Source: Acidobacteriota bacterium (lineage in GTDB: Bacteria; Acidobacteriota; Terriglobia; Terriglobales; Acidobacteriaceae). Taken from it: DNA of 12,300 bases. Positions 1 to 9,932 of the stretch are shown piece after piece. The notes beneath the pieces were generated by a model that saw only the letters and a list, made by a program, of their open reading frames with translations, was not told where the DNA came from and made no database searches. Made by a program: the position numbers and the translations under genes. Within the stretch, counting starts at the first letter, position 1. The number at the start of each line of letters is the position of its first letter. The DNA is taken from the NCBI GenBank assembly GCA_003225595.1, contig QIAR01000047.1:1-12300 (forward strand). The letters are read 5' to 3'.

Positions 1-560
1 TGACGCAGCAGATGGTCGAGGGTGAACTGCTGCAAATGGAAAAGCTCGGAAAGCTGATTACGCTGGACGAGCATTTCGATCTCATCTATCGCAAAACGGC
101 CTGCCTATTTTCAGTTTGCATGCGAATGGGCGGCATTCTTGGTGGTTCGAGTACCGAGCAGGAGGACAGCCTGGCTCAGTACGGCCGCGATTTGGGGATG
201 GCATTCCAGATCGTGGATGACGCGCTCGACCTCACTGCTTCCGAAAGCGTGCTGGGCAAGCCGGTGGCTAGCGACCTGCGCGAAGGCAAAGTCACCATGG
301 CGGTGATCCACGCGCTCGAGCACTGTACGCCAGAAGAGAAGCGCGCGATCGAGACAGTGCTCCGAGACCGCGCCTTTAATGGCGTAAGCCATGCGGAAAT
401 TCTGGAGATCTTGACTCGCTACGGCTCATTGGAATTTGCTTCGGAGCATGCGGCCAGGTACGCCGACTCCGCCCGGAAAGCAATCTGTACTTTTCCCGAC
501 TCCGAATTCAAGAGGGCCCTGCTGTGGGCTCCGGAGTTCGTAGTTGCACGTGAGAAATAA
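1..560 (+). CDS. Polyprenyl (trans-isoprenyl) diphosphate synthase, C-terminal part; 5' end outside the window
   Basis: The frame is open from the left edge to a TAA at 558-560, so this is the C-terminal part of a longer protein; internal ATGs such as the one at 12 are not the true start. The family condenses isopentenyl diphosphate onto an allylic diphosphate to build the prenyl chains of quinones or cell-wall lipid carriers, and acts in the cytosol. The second aspartate-rich motif is visible (FQIVDDALD, coding bases about 204-230), followed by GKPVASDLREGK, the usual K-P-x-x-x-D-L-x-x-G-K block for magnesium-diphosphate binding. The Arg/Lys-rich RKTA segment upstream also fits. The first aspartate-rich motif lies outside the window. 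Chain length, and hence the choice between octaprenyl synthase and a relative, cannot be read from this part. A repeat copy starts 9 bases after the stop. Confidence 0.93.
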   Translation, partial: TQQMVEGELLQMEKLGKLITLDEHFDLIYRKTACLFSVCMRMGGILGGSSTEQEDSLAQYGRDLGMAFQIVDDALDLTASESVLGKPVASDLREGKVTMAVIHALEHCTPEEKRAIETVLRDRAFNGVSHAEILEILTRYGSLEFASEHAARYADSARKAICTFPDSEFKRALLWAPEFVVAREK

Positions 561-568
561 TTCAAAGC

Positions 569-617
569 TTAACCGCAGGGCGCGCAGAGAACTACCGCAG
601 AGCACACGGAGGAGATT
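569..617 (+). repeat. Interspersed repeat copy 1, single arm
   Basis: This segment has the order ttaaccgcag, cgcagaga, ccgcagagcacac, ggagga. The same block order recurs at 5718-5758 and, more diverged, at 11961-12050. It begins 9 bases after the stop codon of the polyprenyl synthase gene. A short open frame runs through it (544-798), but that frame starts inside the preceding gene, is Arg-rich and resembles no known protein, so I treat it as non-coding. The rest of the gap to 798 holds only pyrimidine tracts (619-635) and a 17-codon ATG frame at 671-724 that I do not support as a gene. Confidence 0.7.
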
Positions 618-798
618 CTCTTCTTTCTTTCTTCGACCGATTTGGTTTAGGAACGATTACCGAGAAGATTATGAACCAGACCCTAAATCAGCGCGAGATT
701 CCAGAGCCCGAGGGCGTCGGTTGATCCGAAAGTTTTCTCGGCGCTGCGAAAAGCTCAGCGAACGCTGCGGTATTAGATTTTTCCGAATTGGAGTTTAA

Positions 799-1764
799 AT
801 GGATAATCTGCTCGCATCGATTGGGCGTCACGGATACAGCCTGCTCGCGCTCGTTGTGTTCCTAGAGGCCATCGGCCTGCCCATGCCGGCAGCCCTAGCG
901 CTGCTGACCGCAGGAGCAGCCAGCGCATATGGCAAGCTGAATCCGCTGATCGTGCTGGGAATTTCGGTACTCTCCATCGTGTTGGGGGATTCTGTTCTGT
1001 TTGTTGTCGGTCGATACACCGGGTGGAGCCTGCTCGGGCTTCTCTGCCGGCTATCGGCCAATCCGGAGAGTTGCATTCAGCGTTCAGCCGAATCGTTTTA
1101 CCGCCGCGGCAGAGTCACTCTGGTTATCGCCAAATTTATCCCTGGCATTAACACCATGGCTCCGCCACTGGCCGGTAGCATGAAAATGCGACCGCAACAG
1201 TTCCTGCAGCTGGATCTCGCAGGAGCCTGCCTTTACGTACTGGCGTACGGCGGGTTGGGATTTGTGTTCAGCGATTTGATGCGTAGCATCACACATAGCT
1301 TGCAGTCTGCCGGACATGCGATGGAAATCGTAGTGGCACTCGGTATAGCGGGCTATGTGTTGTACCGCATATGGCTCTACCAGAAATACCGCCCCTACAA
1401 GGTCGTCCCCCGAATACCGGTCGAGGAGGCGGCACGCCGGCTCACATCGAATAATGGCATCTTGCTGGTTGACGTGCGTAGTCATGGCTACTATGACGAG
1501 GCCGCATCGCGCATCAAAGGCTCCATTCGAATTGAACCTAACAATCTGGCAGAAGAAATCAAGAATCTCCCAAAAGACAAGGAGATCTATCTGTACTGTA
1601 CTTGAGTACGCGAAGCCACGAGCGCCCGGGTGGCGCACCTGCTCCGAGAACAAGGATTCAATGCATTTGTGATCACCGGCGGACTGCGGGCCTGGCGCGA
1701 TGCCGGCCACCCACTCGAGTTGGTGCCGCGCGAGGATTTGGTGAAGCTGCCAACGTTTAGCTAA
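799..1764 (+). CDS. DedA/VTT membrane protein with C-terminal rhodanese domain; in-frame TGA at the active-site loop (candidate selenoprotein)
   Basis: The ATG at 799 has GGAG five bases upstream. Residues 1-195 form a DedA (SNARE-associated/VTT) membrane domain: hydrophobic segments at about 12-42, 48-72, 138-158 and 173-193, and family blocks E-A-I-G-L-P-M-P (23-30), GRYTG (71-75) and AKFIPG (111-116) with PPLAG (122-126). DedA proteins are inner-membrane proteins linked to lipid flipping and membrane homeostasis. Residues about 203-310 form a rhodanese domain: LLVDVRS, then the catalytic-loop Cys at 267 in YLYCT. Codon 269 is TGA. Reading through it gives VREATSARVA and the late rhodanese block GGLRAW (294-299), ending at a TAA (1762-1764), 321 residues in all. 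If TGA is a true stop, the product is a 268-residue protein with a broken rhodanese domain. DedA-rhodanese fusions are a known architecture. The TGA is either a selenocysteine codon, a recent nonsense mutation or a sequence error; I favour the first. Confidence 0.8.
1603..1605 (+). other. In-frame TGA, candidate selenocysteine codon (residue 269)
   Basis: The TGA directly follows TGT-ACT, giving Cys267-Thr268-[TGA]-Val-Arg-Glu-Ala. From memory, related DedA-rhodanese proteins carry C-x-C at this point, so Sec would replace the second Cys. The frame after it has no stop for 52 codons and preserves rhodanese motifs. TGA is also the normal stop of the acyl ligase gene at 8742-8744, so any recoding must depend on local context. 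No selA, selB, selC or selD gene lies in the window to confirm Sec usage. Confidence 0.5.
1617..1641 (+). promoter_or_regulatory. Candidate bacterial SECIS hairpin
   Basis: A perfect 5-bp GC stem pairs gcgcc (1622-1626) with ggcgc (1632-1636) around the loop cgggt (1627-1631). Below an A-A mismatch, G1620-C1638, A1618-T1640 and C1617-G1641 can extend it. The apical loop begins 22 bases after the TGA and has G at its second position, which meets the usual bSECIS description of a loop roughly 16-37 bases downstream with a G in its first two positions. Small GC hairpins are common in GC-rich coding DNA, so this supports recoding only in combination with the codon position. Confidence 0.4.
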
Positions 1765-1772
1765 GCGGGGAG

Positions 1773-1854
1773 GTTAGTCAGTCATCGGTCGCTGGTCAAT
1801 CGCCGGATCTTTGGATTCTGCGAGTACTCCGACTAAGAACCAACGACTACCGAC
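1773..1854. other. Gap with imperfect inverted GTC-rich sequence
   Basis: Between the DedA-rhodanese and CYTH genes, gtcgctggt (1788-1796) is complementary to accaacgac (1839-1847) at 8 of 9 positions across a loop of 42 bases, within larger GTC/GAC-rich flanks. It could be an mRNA hairpin or a decayed repeat. No T-run follows, so it is not a clear terminator. I see no convincing promoter for the next gene. Confidence 0.25.
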
Positions 1855-1888
1855 GGGCGATCTTTAGAAGTCTCATAGCGCTTTCCTG

Positions 1889-2467
1889 ATGGCTTCCAAC
1901 AAAGAAGTCGAGATCAAGTTCCGCATAGACGATATGCGGGGGCTCACGCGCAAGTTGCGCGAATCAAAATTCCGGCTGGTTACGCGGCGCACACACGAGA
2001 TGAACACGATCTACGATCTTCCAGGTGAACCGCTGCGAGAACGTGGCGAACTCCTGCGGCTGCGCAAATACGGGGTTGAATGGGTCCTGACGCACAAAGC
2101 CAAGGGCTCAGCCGGTCACCATAAAACGCGTGTTGAAACGGAAACTAAAGTTGCTGATGGCCGAAAGATGGAAGCCATACTCGGGGCTCTGGGATTCACA
2201 CCCAAATTCCGCTACGAGAAGTTTCGGGCGGAATGGAGCGATGGAAAGGGACACGTAGTTGTGGATGAAACGCCCATCGGAAATTTTGGTGAGATCGAAG
2301 GTTCGCCGCAGTGGATCGACCGCACAGCCAAACAACTCGGTATCGAACGGCAGCTTTACATCACCCAAACCTATGCCGAATTATTTTTCGAATGGCAACA
2401 GAGCACCCACAGTAATGCGAAAGAGATGACGTTCAAGGCCGTTGGAGGATCAATCCGCAAAGGTTAG
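1889..2467 (+). CDS. CYTH-domain protein (class IV adenylate cyclase / triphosphatase type)
   Basis: This 192-residue protein opens with EVEIKF at residues 6-11, the E-x-E-x-K signature of the CYTH superfamily. The alternating charged strands expected of the triphosphate tunnel follow: LRLRKYG (about 56-62), a TETKV segment, RYEKFRAEW and DETPIGNFGEIEG. Family members hydrolyse tripolyphosphate or thiamine triphosphate, or cyclise ATP, using divalent metals in a beta-barrel tunnel. The sequence resembles the CyaB/AC2-like branch, but the substrate cannot be told from this. The ATG at 1889 is the only sensible start, because an in-frame TAG lies at 1865-1867; it lacks a clear Shine-Dalgarno sequence. 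The length is normal for a stand-alone CYTH domain. The gene converges on secA with a 128-base gap and lies 124 bases after the DedA-rhodanese gene. Confidence 0.88.
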   Translation: MASNKEVEIKFRIDDMRGLTRKLRESKFRLVTRRTHEMNTIYDLPGEPLRERGELLRLRKYGVEWVLTHKAKGSAGHHKTRVETETKVADGRKMEAILGALGFTPKFRYEKFRAEWSDGKGHVVVDETPIGNFGEIEGSPQWIDRTAKQLGIERQLYITQTYAELFFEWQQSTHSNAKEMTFKAVGGSIRKG

Positions 2468-2595
2468 AAGTAAAGCTGATGACGACGGTTCTGTAGCAGA
2501 AGCTCTGTTCGATCCTAAGAAACCCTGTCTGCAAGCAAGATGTAGAGGTGAAAGCGGGAGTAACGGTCGAGGACGCCCATTTCTTACTTCTAGTA

Positions 2596-5604
<3,009 letters not shown>

Positions 5605-5616
5605 TTAACGTTCCTT
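5605..5616 (-). promoter_or_regulatory. secA ribosome binding site deciding a TTG start
   Basis: On the minus strand AAGGAA ends six bases before TTG-ATT-AAC, and the codon immediately before the TTG is TAA. No ATG or GTG can therefore serve as an upstream start in this frame, and the TTG gives the expected SecA N-terminus. Confidence 0.7.
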
Positions 5617-5662
5617 CAAGGATACTTACCCACGGTATGAGAACTGTCCCTAGAAGCCTAGC

Positions 5663-5692
5663 ATATTAGATGCGGCCGGAGGTGGTAAGTAA
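5663..5692 (-). promoter_or_regulatory. Possible secA promoter
   Basis: Reading the minus strand, TTACTT (plus 5687-5692) and TAATAT (plus 5663-5668) are separated by 18 bases, about 60 bases before the secA start. The -10-like box is good and the -35-like box is poor. This is a pattern match only. Confidence 0.22.
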
Positions 5693-5717
5693 CGGTTGGG
5701 GCATGCGCAAGAGTTCT

Positions 5718-5860
5718 TAACCGCAGAGGACGCAAAATTTCGCGGAGCACACAGAGAAAATCGCAAATGCTTCCCGGGAAAGAAATCTGGACTGTAAGCA
5801 AGGCCCTGCCGCTCTTTCTCCGCGATCTTCGCGAGTCCTCTGCGATTTTTGCGGTTCAAT
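5718..5860. repeat. Interspersed repeat copies 2 and 3, in inverted orientation
   Basis: The 323-base divergent gap between secA and the acyl ligase gene (5605-5927) holds no gene. Its core is an inverted pair. The left arm (5718-5766) reads ttaaccgcagaggacgca, then cgcggagcacacagaga. The right arm (about 5811-5858), read on the minus strand, gives ttgaaccgca, atcgcagaggac, tcgcg and atcgcggagaaagag. The arms share the blocks aaccgca, gcagagga and cgcggag in slightly shuffled order, with about 45 bases between them. The right arm ends next to an ATG at 5859 that is unlikely to be a real start. Confidence 0.72.
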
Positions 5861-5927
5861 GTCTTGTTTTGCCCTGCCAATATCGAGGTTGAGCAGGTAC
5901 ATTTCAGGTATATTTCCGCCGACCGAT

Positions 5928-8744
5928 ATGCCGACTTTCTACGATAGTTTTCTGGAGTGCGTTGAGCGTTGGCCGCAGAATGTCGCACTTGAGATCCAGC
6001 GAGGCGACGCGGTCGAGAGCTATACGTATGCCGAACTGCGGCAGATGTCGGAGTCCATTGCGCGATGGGTTACAGAAATCGGACTTGGCCCGGGGTCGCG
6101 ACTAGCAATTCTGGCAGATAACCACCCGCGCTGGGTCGCGGCGTACCTCGGAGTCATTGCCGCCGGATGCACCGCAGTTCCTCTCGATACGGCGTTCCAT
6201 GCCGACCAGGTCACCAAGCTGCTCAAAGACAGTGGAACTTCCGTGCTCTTCGCGGACGCGAAACATCTCCCGCTTGCGCAACGGGCAGTCGCCGGTTTGC
6301 GCGTGGGATTAGTCCTGACGAACTCTCCGAGTCGCGACGGAGGTGCAACCGAGCTGCGCTCGTCACTGGCGGGCGCGGCTTCCGTTTCCACAGGGCCGTC
6401 CGCCGACCTGGACGGTATTTTCGCTGCAGGGGCCGGCAACTTTAGACCGAGAGCTTCTTCCGACAGCATCGCAGCACTGCTCTACACCTCCGGCACGACC
6501 GCTGATCCGAAGGGCGTGATGCTTAGCCACGCTAATCTGCTGGGCGAGGTTGAGGCCGTATTTGGCTGCGTACACCTCGGTCCCGACGACGCTGTTCTCG
6601 GCGTACTGCCACTCTTCCACGTGCTGTCGCAGATGGCCAACGTCCTGCTGCCATTGGTAAAGGGATCGCGCGTAGTGTATCTCGAAACCCTAAACACCAC
6701 CGAACTGCTTCGGGCGCTGCGCGAACGCCAGATCACTGCATTTGCCGTAGTACCGCAGTTCTTTTATCTGATTCACGAACGCATCTTCAAAGAAGTGTCG
6801 CAGCGTGGGAAACTGGCGCAGGTAGCAATCCGCGCGCTGATGGCGGTTACGCGCTTCTTCCGAAAGTTCGGCTGGAACATAGGGAAGATTTTCTTTCGCC
6901 CGATCCACAAGACTTTCGGCGACAAGATGCGTTACCTGGTGACGGGCGGCTCGCGCTTTGATCCGCGGATCGCACGCGATTTTTATGCGCTCGGGATCGA
7001 TATCCTGCAAGCTTACGGCCTGACGGAAACCACGGGCGGCGCATTCGTCACGCCGCCCAACGACAACGTGATCGGATCTGTGGGCAAGCCGCTGCCCGGC
7101 ATGGAAGCGAAGATCGCGGACCCGCAACCACAAGAAGATGGCGCCTCAGTCGTCGGCGAGATCGCCATTCGGGGGCCCATTGTGATGAAAGGCTACTGGA
7201 ACCGGCCGGATGCCACCGCGGCAGTGCTAAACGACGGATGGCTCTTGACTGGAGATCTCGGTTATTTCGATTTGCACGGCAACCTGTTTATCACTGGGCG
7301 CAAGAAAGAAGTTATTGTCCTCAGCAACGGGAAGAATATTTATCCCGAGGAGATTGAGGCACACTACTTGAAGTCATCCTACATCAAAGAACTCTGCGTA
7401 ATGGGTCTGGAGGGCAGGCCAAGCAACCCTACTTCGGAGCGGCTTCATGCCGTGATCGTGCCGAGCTTCGACACGCTGAAGCAGCGGAAGATCGCGAACG
7501 CTAAAGAGGTCATCCGCTTTGATATCGAAGGACTGTCACAGCAGCTGCCTTCGACCAAACGCATCGGCAGTTATGAAATTTGGCCGGAAAATCTGCCGCG
7601 CACCACCACGCGCAAGCTGAAACGATTCGAGATTGAAAAGCGTGTGCATGCCAAGCAGGGCGAAAAACCAGAAGATGGTTCGGAACTGGCTGCGGAAAAA
7701 CCGCTGAATGCTGAAGACCAGGCTTGGCTGGAGCAATCAGCTGTGCAGAGCGCTTTGAAGATCATTCGTGAACGGGCAAGGAACTCCCTAGAGAGGATTC
7801 GCCCCACAGACAATCTGGAACTCGATTTGGGTTTGGATTCGATGCAGCGTGTCGAGTTGCTCGCTGCCCTCGAAGAACAGCTCGGCGGTGACGTGGAGGA
7901 ATCACGCCTAGCGCAAATGTATACGGTCCGCGAACTGATAGATGCCGTGCGGGAAAGCGTCGGCAGCGGAAAAGCCGTCGCTGGTCCACGTCTCCAGTCT
8001 GCAGGCTGGAAAGCGATTTTGGCCGAGCAATCACACGATCCGGAAGTGCTGGCATTGAGCAAGTCGCGTCCAATAAGTGAATCAACTTTGTACCTCTTAT
8101 CACGGCTCTTGCAGGTGTTTGCCCTGGATCGTTTTGATCTGCAAGTTAGCGGACTGGAGAAGCTGCCGAAGACTGGGTCATACATCATCTCGTCTAATCA
8201 CCAGAGTTTCATTGATCCGCTCATTCTTGCCAGCTTGCTGCCGTGGCCAGTCTTCCGCAACCTGTTCGCGGTGGGAACTAGCGATATTTTCGGCTTAGGC
8301 CTCATGCGACGATTGGCGCGGTGGATTCGCGTCGTAGTGGTCGACCCCGATGCCAACCTAATTCCCGCAATGCGTGCCGGAGCATTCGGGCTGCGGAATG
8401 GACGTATTCTCATTCTTTATCCTGAGGGCGAGCGCAGCATTGATGGCAAGCCCAGGGTCTTCAAGAAAGGCGCGGCGATTCTTTCCGTGCATTTGCAAGT
8501 GCCGATAGTGCCGGTTGGAATTGAGGGTTTCCAGGAAGCATGGCCACGCGGAAAGAAGTTTCAAAAGTTTGCACCGTTAAAAATTAGGGTTGGAGACCCC
8601 ATTTATCCGCCGCCGGAAGCGCAGGCGTCTGAAGCCACTTACGAAGGAATCACAGCGGAGCTGAAGCAGCGTGTGGTCGGAATGTGGAAGGAGTTGCACG
8701 GAGGTAAGCCAGGAAAAGTTCGGGCAGCCAAGGCAGCGGATTGA
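5928..8744 (+). CDS. Three-module fatty acyl ligase (AMP-binding) / acyl carrier domain / PlsC-type 1-acylglycerol-phosphate acyltransferase
   Basis: This protein has 938 residues from the ATG at 5928. An in-frame ATG at 5859 would add 23 residues, but it abuts a repeat arm and adds no family-like sequence. Module 1 (about 1-590) is an adenylate-forming ligase: P-loop LLYTSGTT (184-191), YGLTET (363-368), TGD (441-443), GRKKEVIVLSNGKNIYPEE, and the late TRKLKR lysine (K563). It activates a carboxylic acid, probably a fatty acid, with ATP. Module 2 (about 610-690) looks like an acyl carrier domain with LGLDSMQ; Ser638 would carry phosphopantetheine. Module 3 (about 720-925) is a PlsC-type acyltransferase with H758-x4-D763 in NHQSFID and PEGERS at 832-837. 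Together they could activate an acyl group, hold it and transfer it to a lysophospholipid or glycerophosphate-type acceptor, like E. coli Aas but with reversed order and a built-in carrier. The exact substrate is unknown. Its stop is TGA, 17 bases from the converging neighbour. Confidence 0.9.
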   Translation: MPTFYDSFLECVERWPQNVALEIQRGDAVESYTYAELRQMSESIARWVTEIGLGPGSRLAILADNHPRWVAAYLGVIAAGCTAVPLDTAFHADQVTKLLKDSGTSVLFADAKHLPLAQRAVAGLRVGLVLTNSPSRDGGATELRSSLAGAASVSTGPSADLDGIFAAGAGNFRPRASSDSIAALLYTSGTTADPKGVMLSHANLLGEVEAVFGCVHLGPDDAVLGVLPLFHVLSQMANVLLPLVKGSRVVYLETLNTTELLRALRERQITAFAVVPQFFYLIHERIFKEVSQRGKLAQVAIRALMAVTRFFRKFGWNIGKIFFRPIHKTFGDKMRYLVTGGSRFDPRIARDFYALGIDILQAYGLTETTGGAFVTPPNDNVIGSVGKPLPGMEAKIADPQPQEDGASVVGEIAIRGPIVMKGYWNRPDATAAVLNDGWLLTGDLGYFDLHGNLFITGRKKEVIVLSNGKNIYPEEIEAHYLKSSYIKELCVMGLEGRPSNPTSERLHAVIVPSFDTLKQRKIANAKEVIRFDIEGLSQQLPSTKRIGSYEIWPENLPRTTTRKLKRFEIEKRVHAKQGEKPEDGSELAAEKPLNAEDQAWLEQSAVQSALKIIRERARNSLERIRPTDNLELDLGLDSMQRVELLAALEEQLGGDVEESRLAQMYTVRELIDAVRESVGSGKAVAGPRLQSAGWKAILAEQSHDPEVLALSKSRPISESTLYLLSRLLQVFALDRFDLQVSGLEKLPKTGSYIISSNHQSFIDPLILASLLPWPVFRNLFAVGTSDIFGLGLMRRLARWIRVVVVDPDANLIPAMRAGAFGLRNGRILILYPEGERSIDGKPRVFKKGAAILSVHLQVPIVPVGIEGFQEAWPRGKKFQKFAPLKIRVGDPIYPPPEAQASEATYEGITAELKQRVVGMWKELHGGKPGKVRAAKAAD

Positions 8745-8761
8745 GGTTTACCTGACGGGAC

Positions 8762-9670
8762 CTAGACACCCACTCCACGAGCGTGCTGCCCGAAGGCCTT
8801 GATAAATGCATCCACCACCATTGAGTCGTACTTCGTTTCCGAGGCTTCGATGATAGCTTCCTCAGCCTGCGCCGGCGACATTTTCTTCCCGCTAGTTCCG
8901 CTGACCAACGACTCGTAGTCGTCTGCCACGATCAAGACTTGGACCTCCATCGGCGCCTCCAGGGCGTTGCCGCCACCCTTCGTCACTTTCTGTTCGGCAA
9001 CCAGGATGGGAATCACACGGCGGAGAGACCCGCCCATCGCCTGGGCTTTCGTAGCCGCCTTCCCCCGCTTGCACAGGCCACTCTCCAATTCCTCCTGGGT
9101 AAGATTGGCAGCTTTGTAAAGAATCTCGTTGCTGATGCCCAGTTCATTGAAGTTGCGCAACAGGGCTGCGGTGCGGACATCCTCGATGCTCTCCGAATCC
9201 AGGCGTAGCGCCTCGGCGATCTTGGTTGCGTACAGCGAGATACGGTAGGAGTGGGTCTGGCTATGTTTTTCGTTGGTAAGGAAATGTTGCAGGATGACCA
9301 GCATCCCGTCGTAGCTGTCCTTCAGTTCGTTCAGGCTCTTTTGATTTCGCTCATTGAGCGTACCCATGGCGTAGCCAGCCACCACCAGGATGCCACCCCA
9401 GACGGTAAGGTCGAACCATGGGCTTTCTCCGGGCACAGCGATCCGGTGGCTGAACAGGATCGGATTCAGGTGTGTGAGCAACACCACCATGAAAATGCTG
9501 GCAACGGCGGTCAGGGTGGCATGGCGGCGCCCGAAGTGGTAGGCCGAGTACAGCGTGGGCAAGAAGAAGAAGCAGAGCACCACGCGCTGCGAGGAAACCA
9601 GGAAATTGAGGATGGCTGCAATCACGACCAGCGATAGCAGCAACAGGAGCTCTTTATTTACCTTGCCCAT
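8762..9670 (-). CDS. Membrane-anchored degenerate HD-GYP/HD-domain-like protein (probable pseudo-phosphodiesterase)
   Basis: The protein has 302 residues. The N-terminal part has about four hydrophobic segments (roughly 7-27, 29-45, 50-68, 88-105), followed by a short helical linker. The C-terminal half follows the HD-GYP pattern: H136 and H140 in EKHSQTHSYRIS, then IAEALRLDSESIEDVRTAALL. The next residues, normally H-D-I-G-K, read RNFNELGIS, so the metal-binding His-Asp pair is R172-N173. LYKAANLTQEE and the late block VLIVADDYESLVSG with KKMSPAQAEEAI match the HD-GYP C-terminus, but the H-H-E-x-x-D-G-x-G-Y-P region is absent. HD-GYP proteins hydrolyse cyclic di-GMP; this one is unlikely to, and may act by binding or scaffolding. 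The ATG at 9670 has AAAGGAC ten bases upstream. It is convergent with the acyl ligase gene. No partner gene is evident. Confidence 0.75.
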   Translation of the reverse strand: MGKVNKELLLLLSLVVIAAILNFLVSSQRVVLCFFFLPTLYSAYHFGRRHATLTAVASIFMVVLLTHLNPILFSHRIAVPGESPWFDLTVWGGILVVAGYAMGTLNERNQKSLNELKDSYDGMLVILQHFLTNEKHSQTHSYRISLYATKIAEALRLDSESIEDVRTAALLRNFNELGISNEILYKAANLTQEELESGLCKRGKAATKAQAMGGSLRRVIPILVAEQKVTKGGGNALEAPMEVQVLIVADDYESLVSGTSGKKMSPAQAEEAIIEASETKYDSMVVDAFIKAFGQHARGVGV

Positions 9671-9932
9671 GGTTCAGGCTGTCCTTTCCGGCTTTGTCTT
9701 GCCTCCCGCTCTTGGCCGCGTCGGGCTTGGCGCGCTGGAATGCAAAATGTCGCTACCATTGCAATTGCCAGCAGCGACTTCTATGCTCAGCGCCGCAGAG
9801 AGTCAGAAACTTCCCGGCTAATCGAATAGTTTGAACTCAAATTGAGCTATCTGAAATTACCAAGGTAATTAAGGGCACACGGAGTAGTACATGGTCTTTC
9901 GGAGGTCGGCGAATAGCATCTTTGAGCTTTTT
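9671..9932. other. Non-coding gap with two small palindromes
   Basis: This 262-base gap lies downstream of the second xer gene and upstream of the HD-GYP-like gene on the minus strand, so it should hold the latter's promoter. The perfect palindromes are described separately. A short plus-strand frame (9555-9821) overlaps the HD-GYP-like gene antisense and looks like a shadow. I could not pick a promoter with confidence. Confidence 0.4.
9836..9870. promoter_or_regulatory. Two perfect palindromes, possible operator region
   Basis: ctcaa-a-ttgag lies at 9836-9846 and aattacc-aa-ggtaatt at 9855-9870, centred about 22 bases apart (two helical turns). They lie about 165-200 bases upstream of the HD-GYP-like gene. 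The second could bind a dimeric regulator. No T-run follows either one on the minus strand, so a terminator for the xer unit is less likely. Confidence 0.3.

Noticed and set aside
671..724. 17-codon ATG frame ending in TGA, with open frame beyond, considered as a second recoded gene
   Set aside because: Beyond the TGA it would run out of frame into the well-supported DedA gene, and no protein family is recognisable; chance is more likely.
544..798. 84-residue open frame between the polyprenyl synthase and DedA genes
   Set aside because: It starts inside the preceding gene, runs through an intergenic repeat copy, is Arg-rich and shows no recognisable family.
1084..1710. 208-residue minus-strand frame opposite the DedA-rhodanese gene
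   Set aside because: It is a shadow frame with no family features; the plus strand encodes clear DedA and rhodanese motifs on both sides of the TGA.
5859..5927. Upstream ATG at 5859 as the start of the acyl ligase gene
   Set aside because: It directly abuts the end of a repeat arm, and the extra 23 residues are not family-like; MPTFYDSF at 5928 fits ligase N-termini better.
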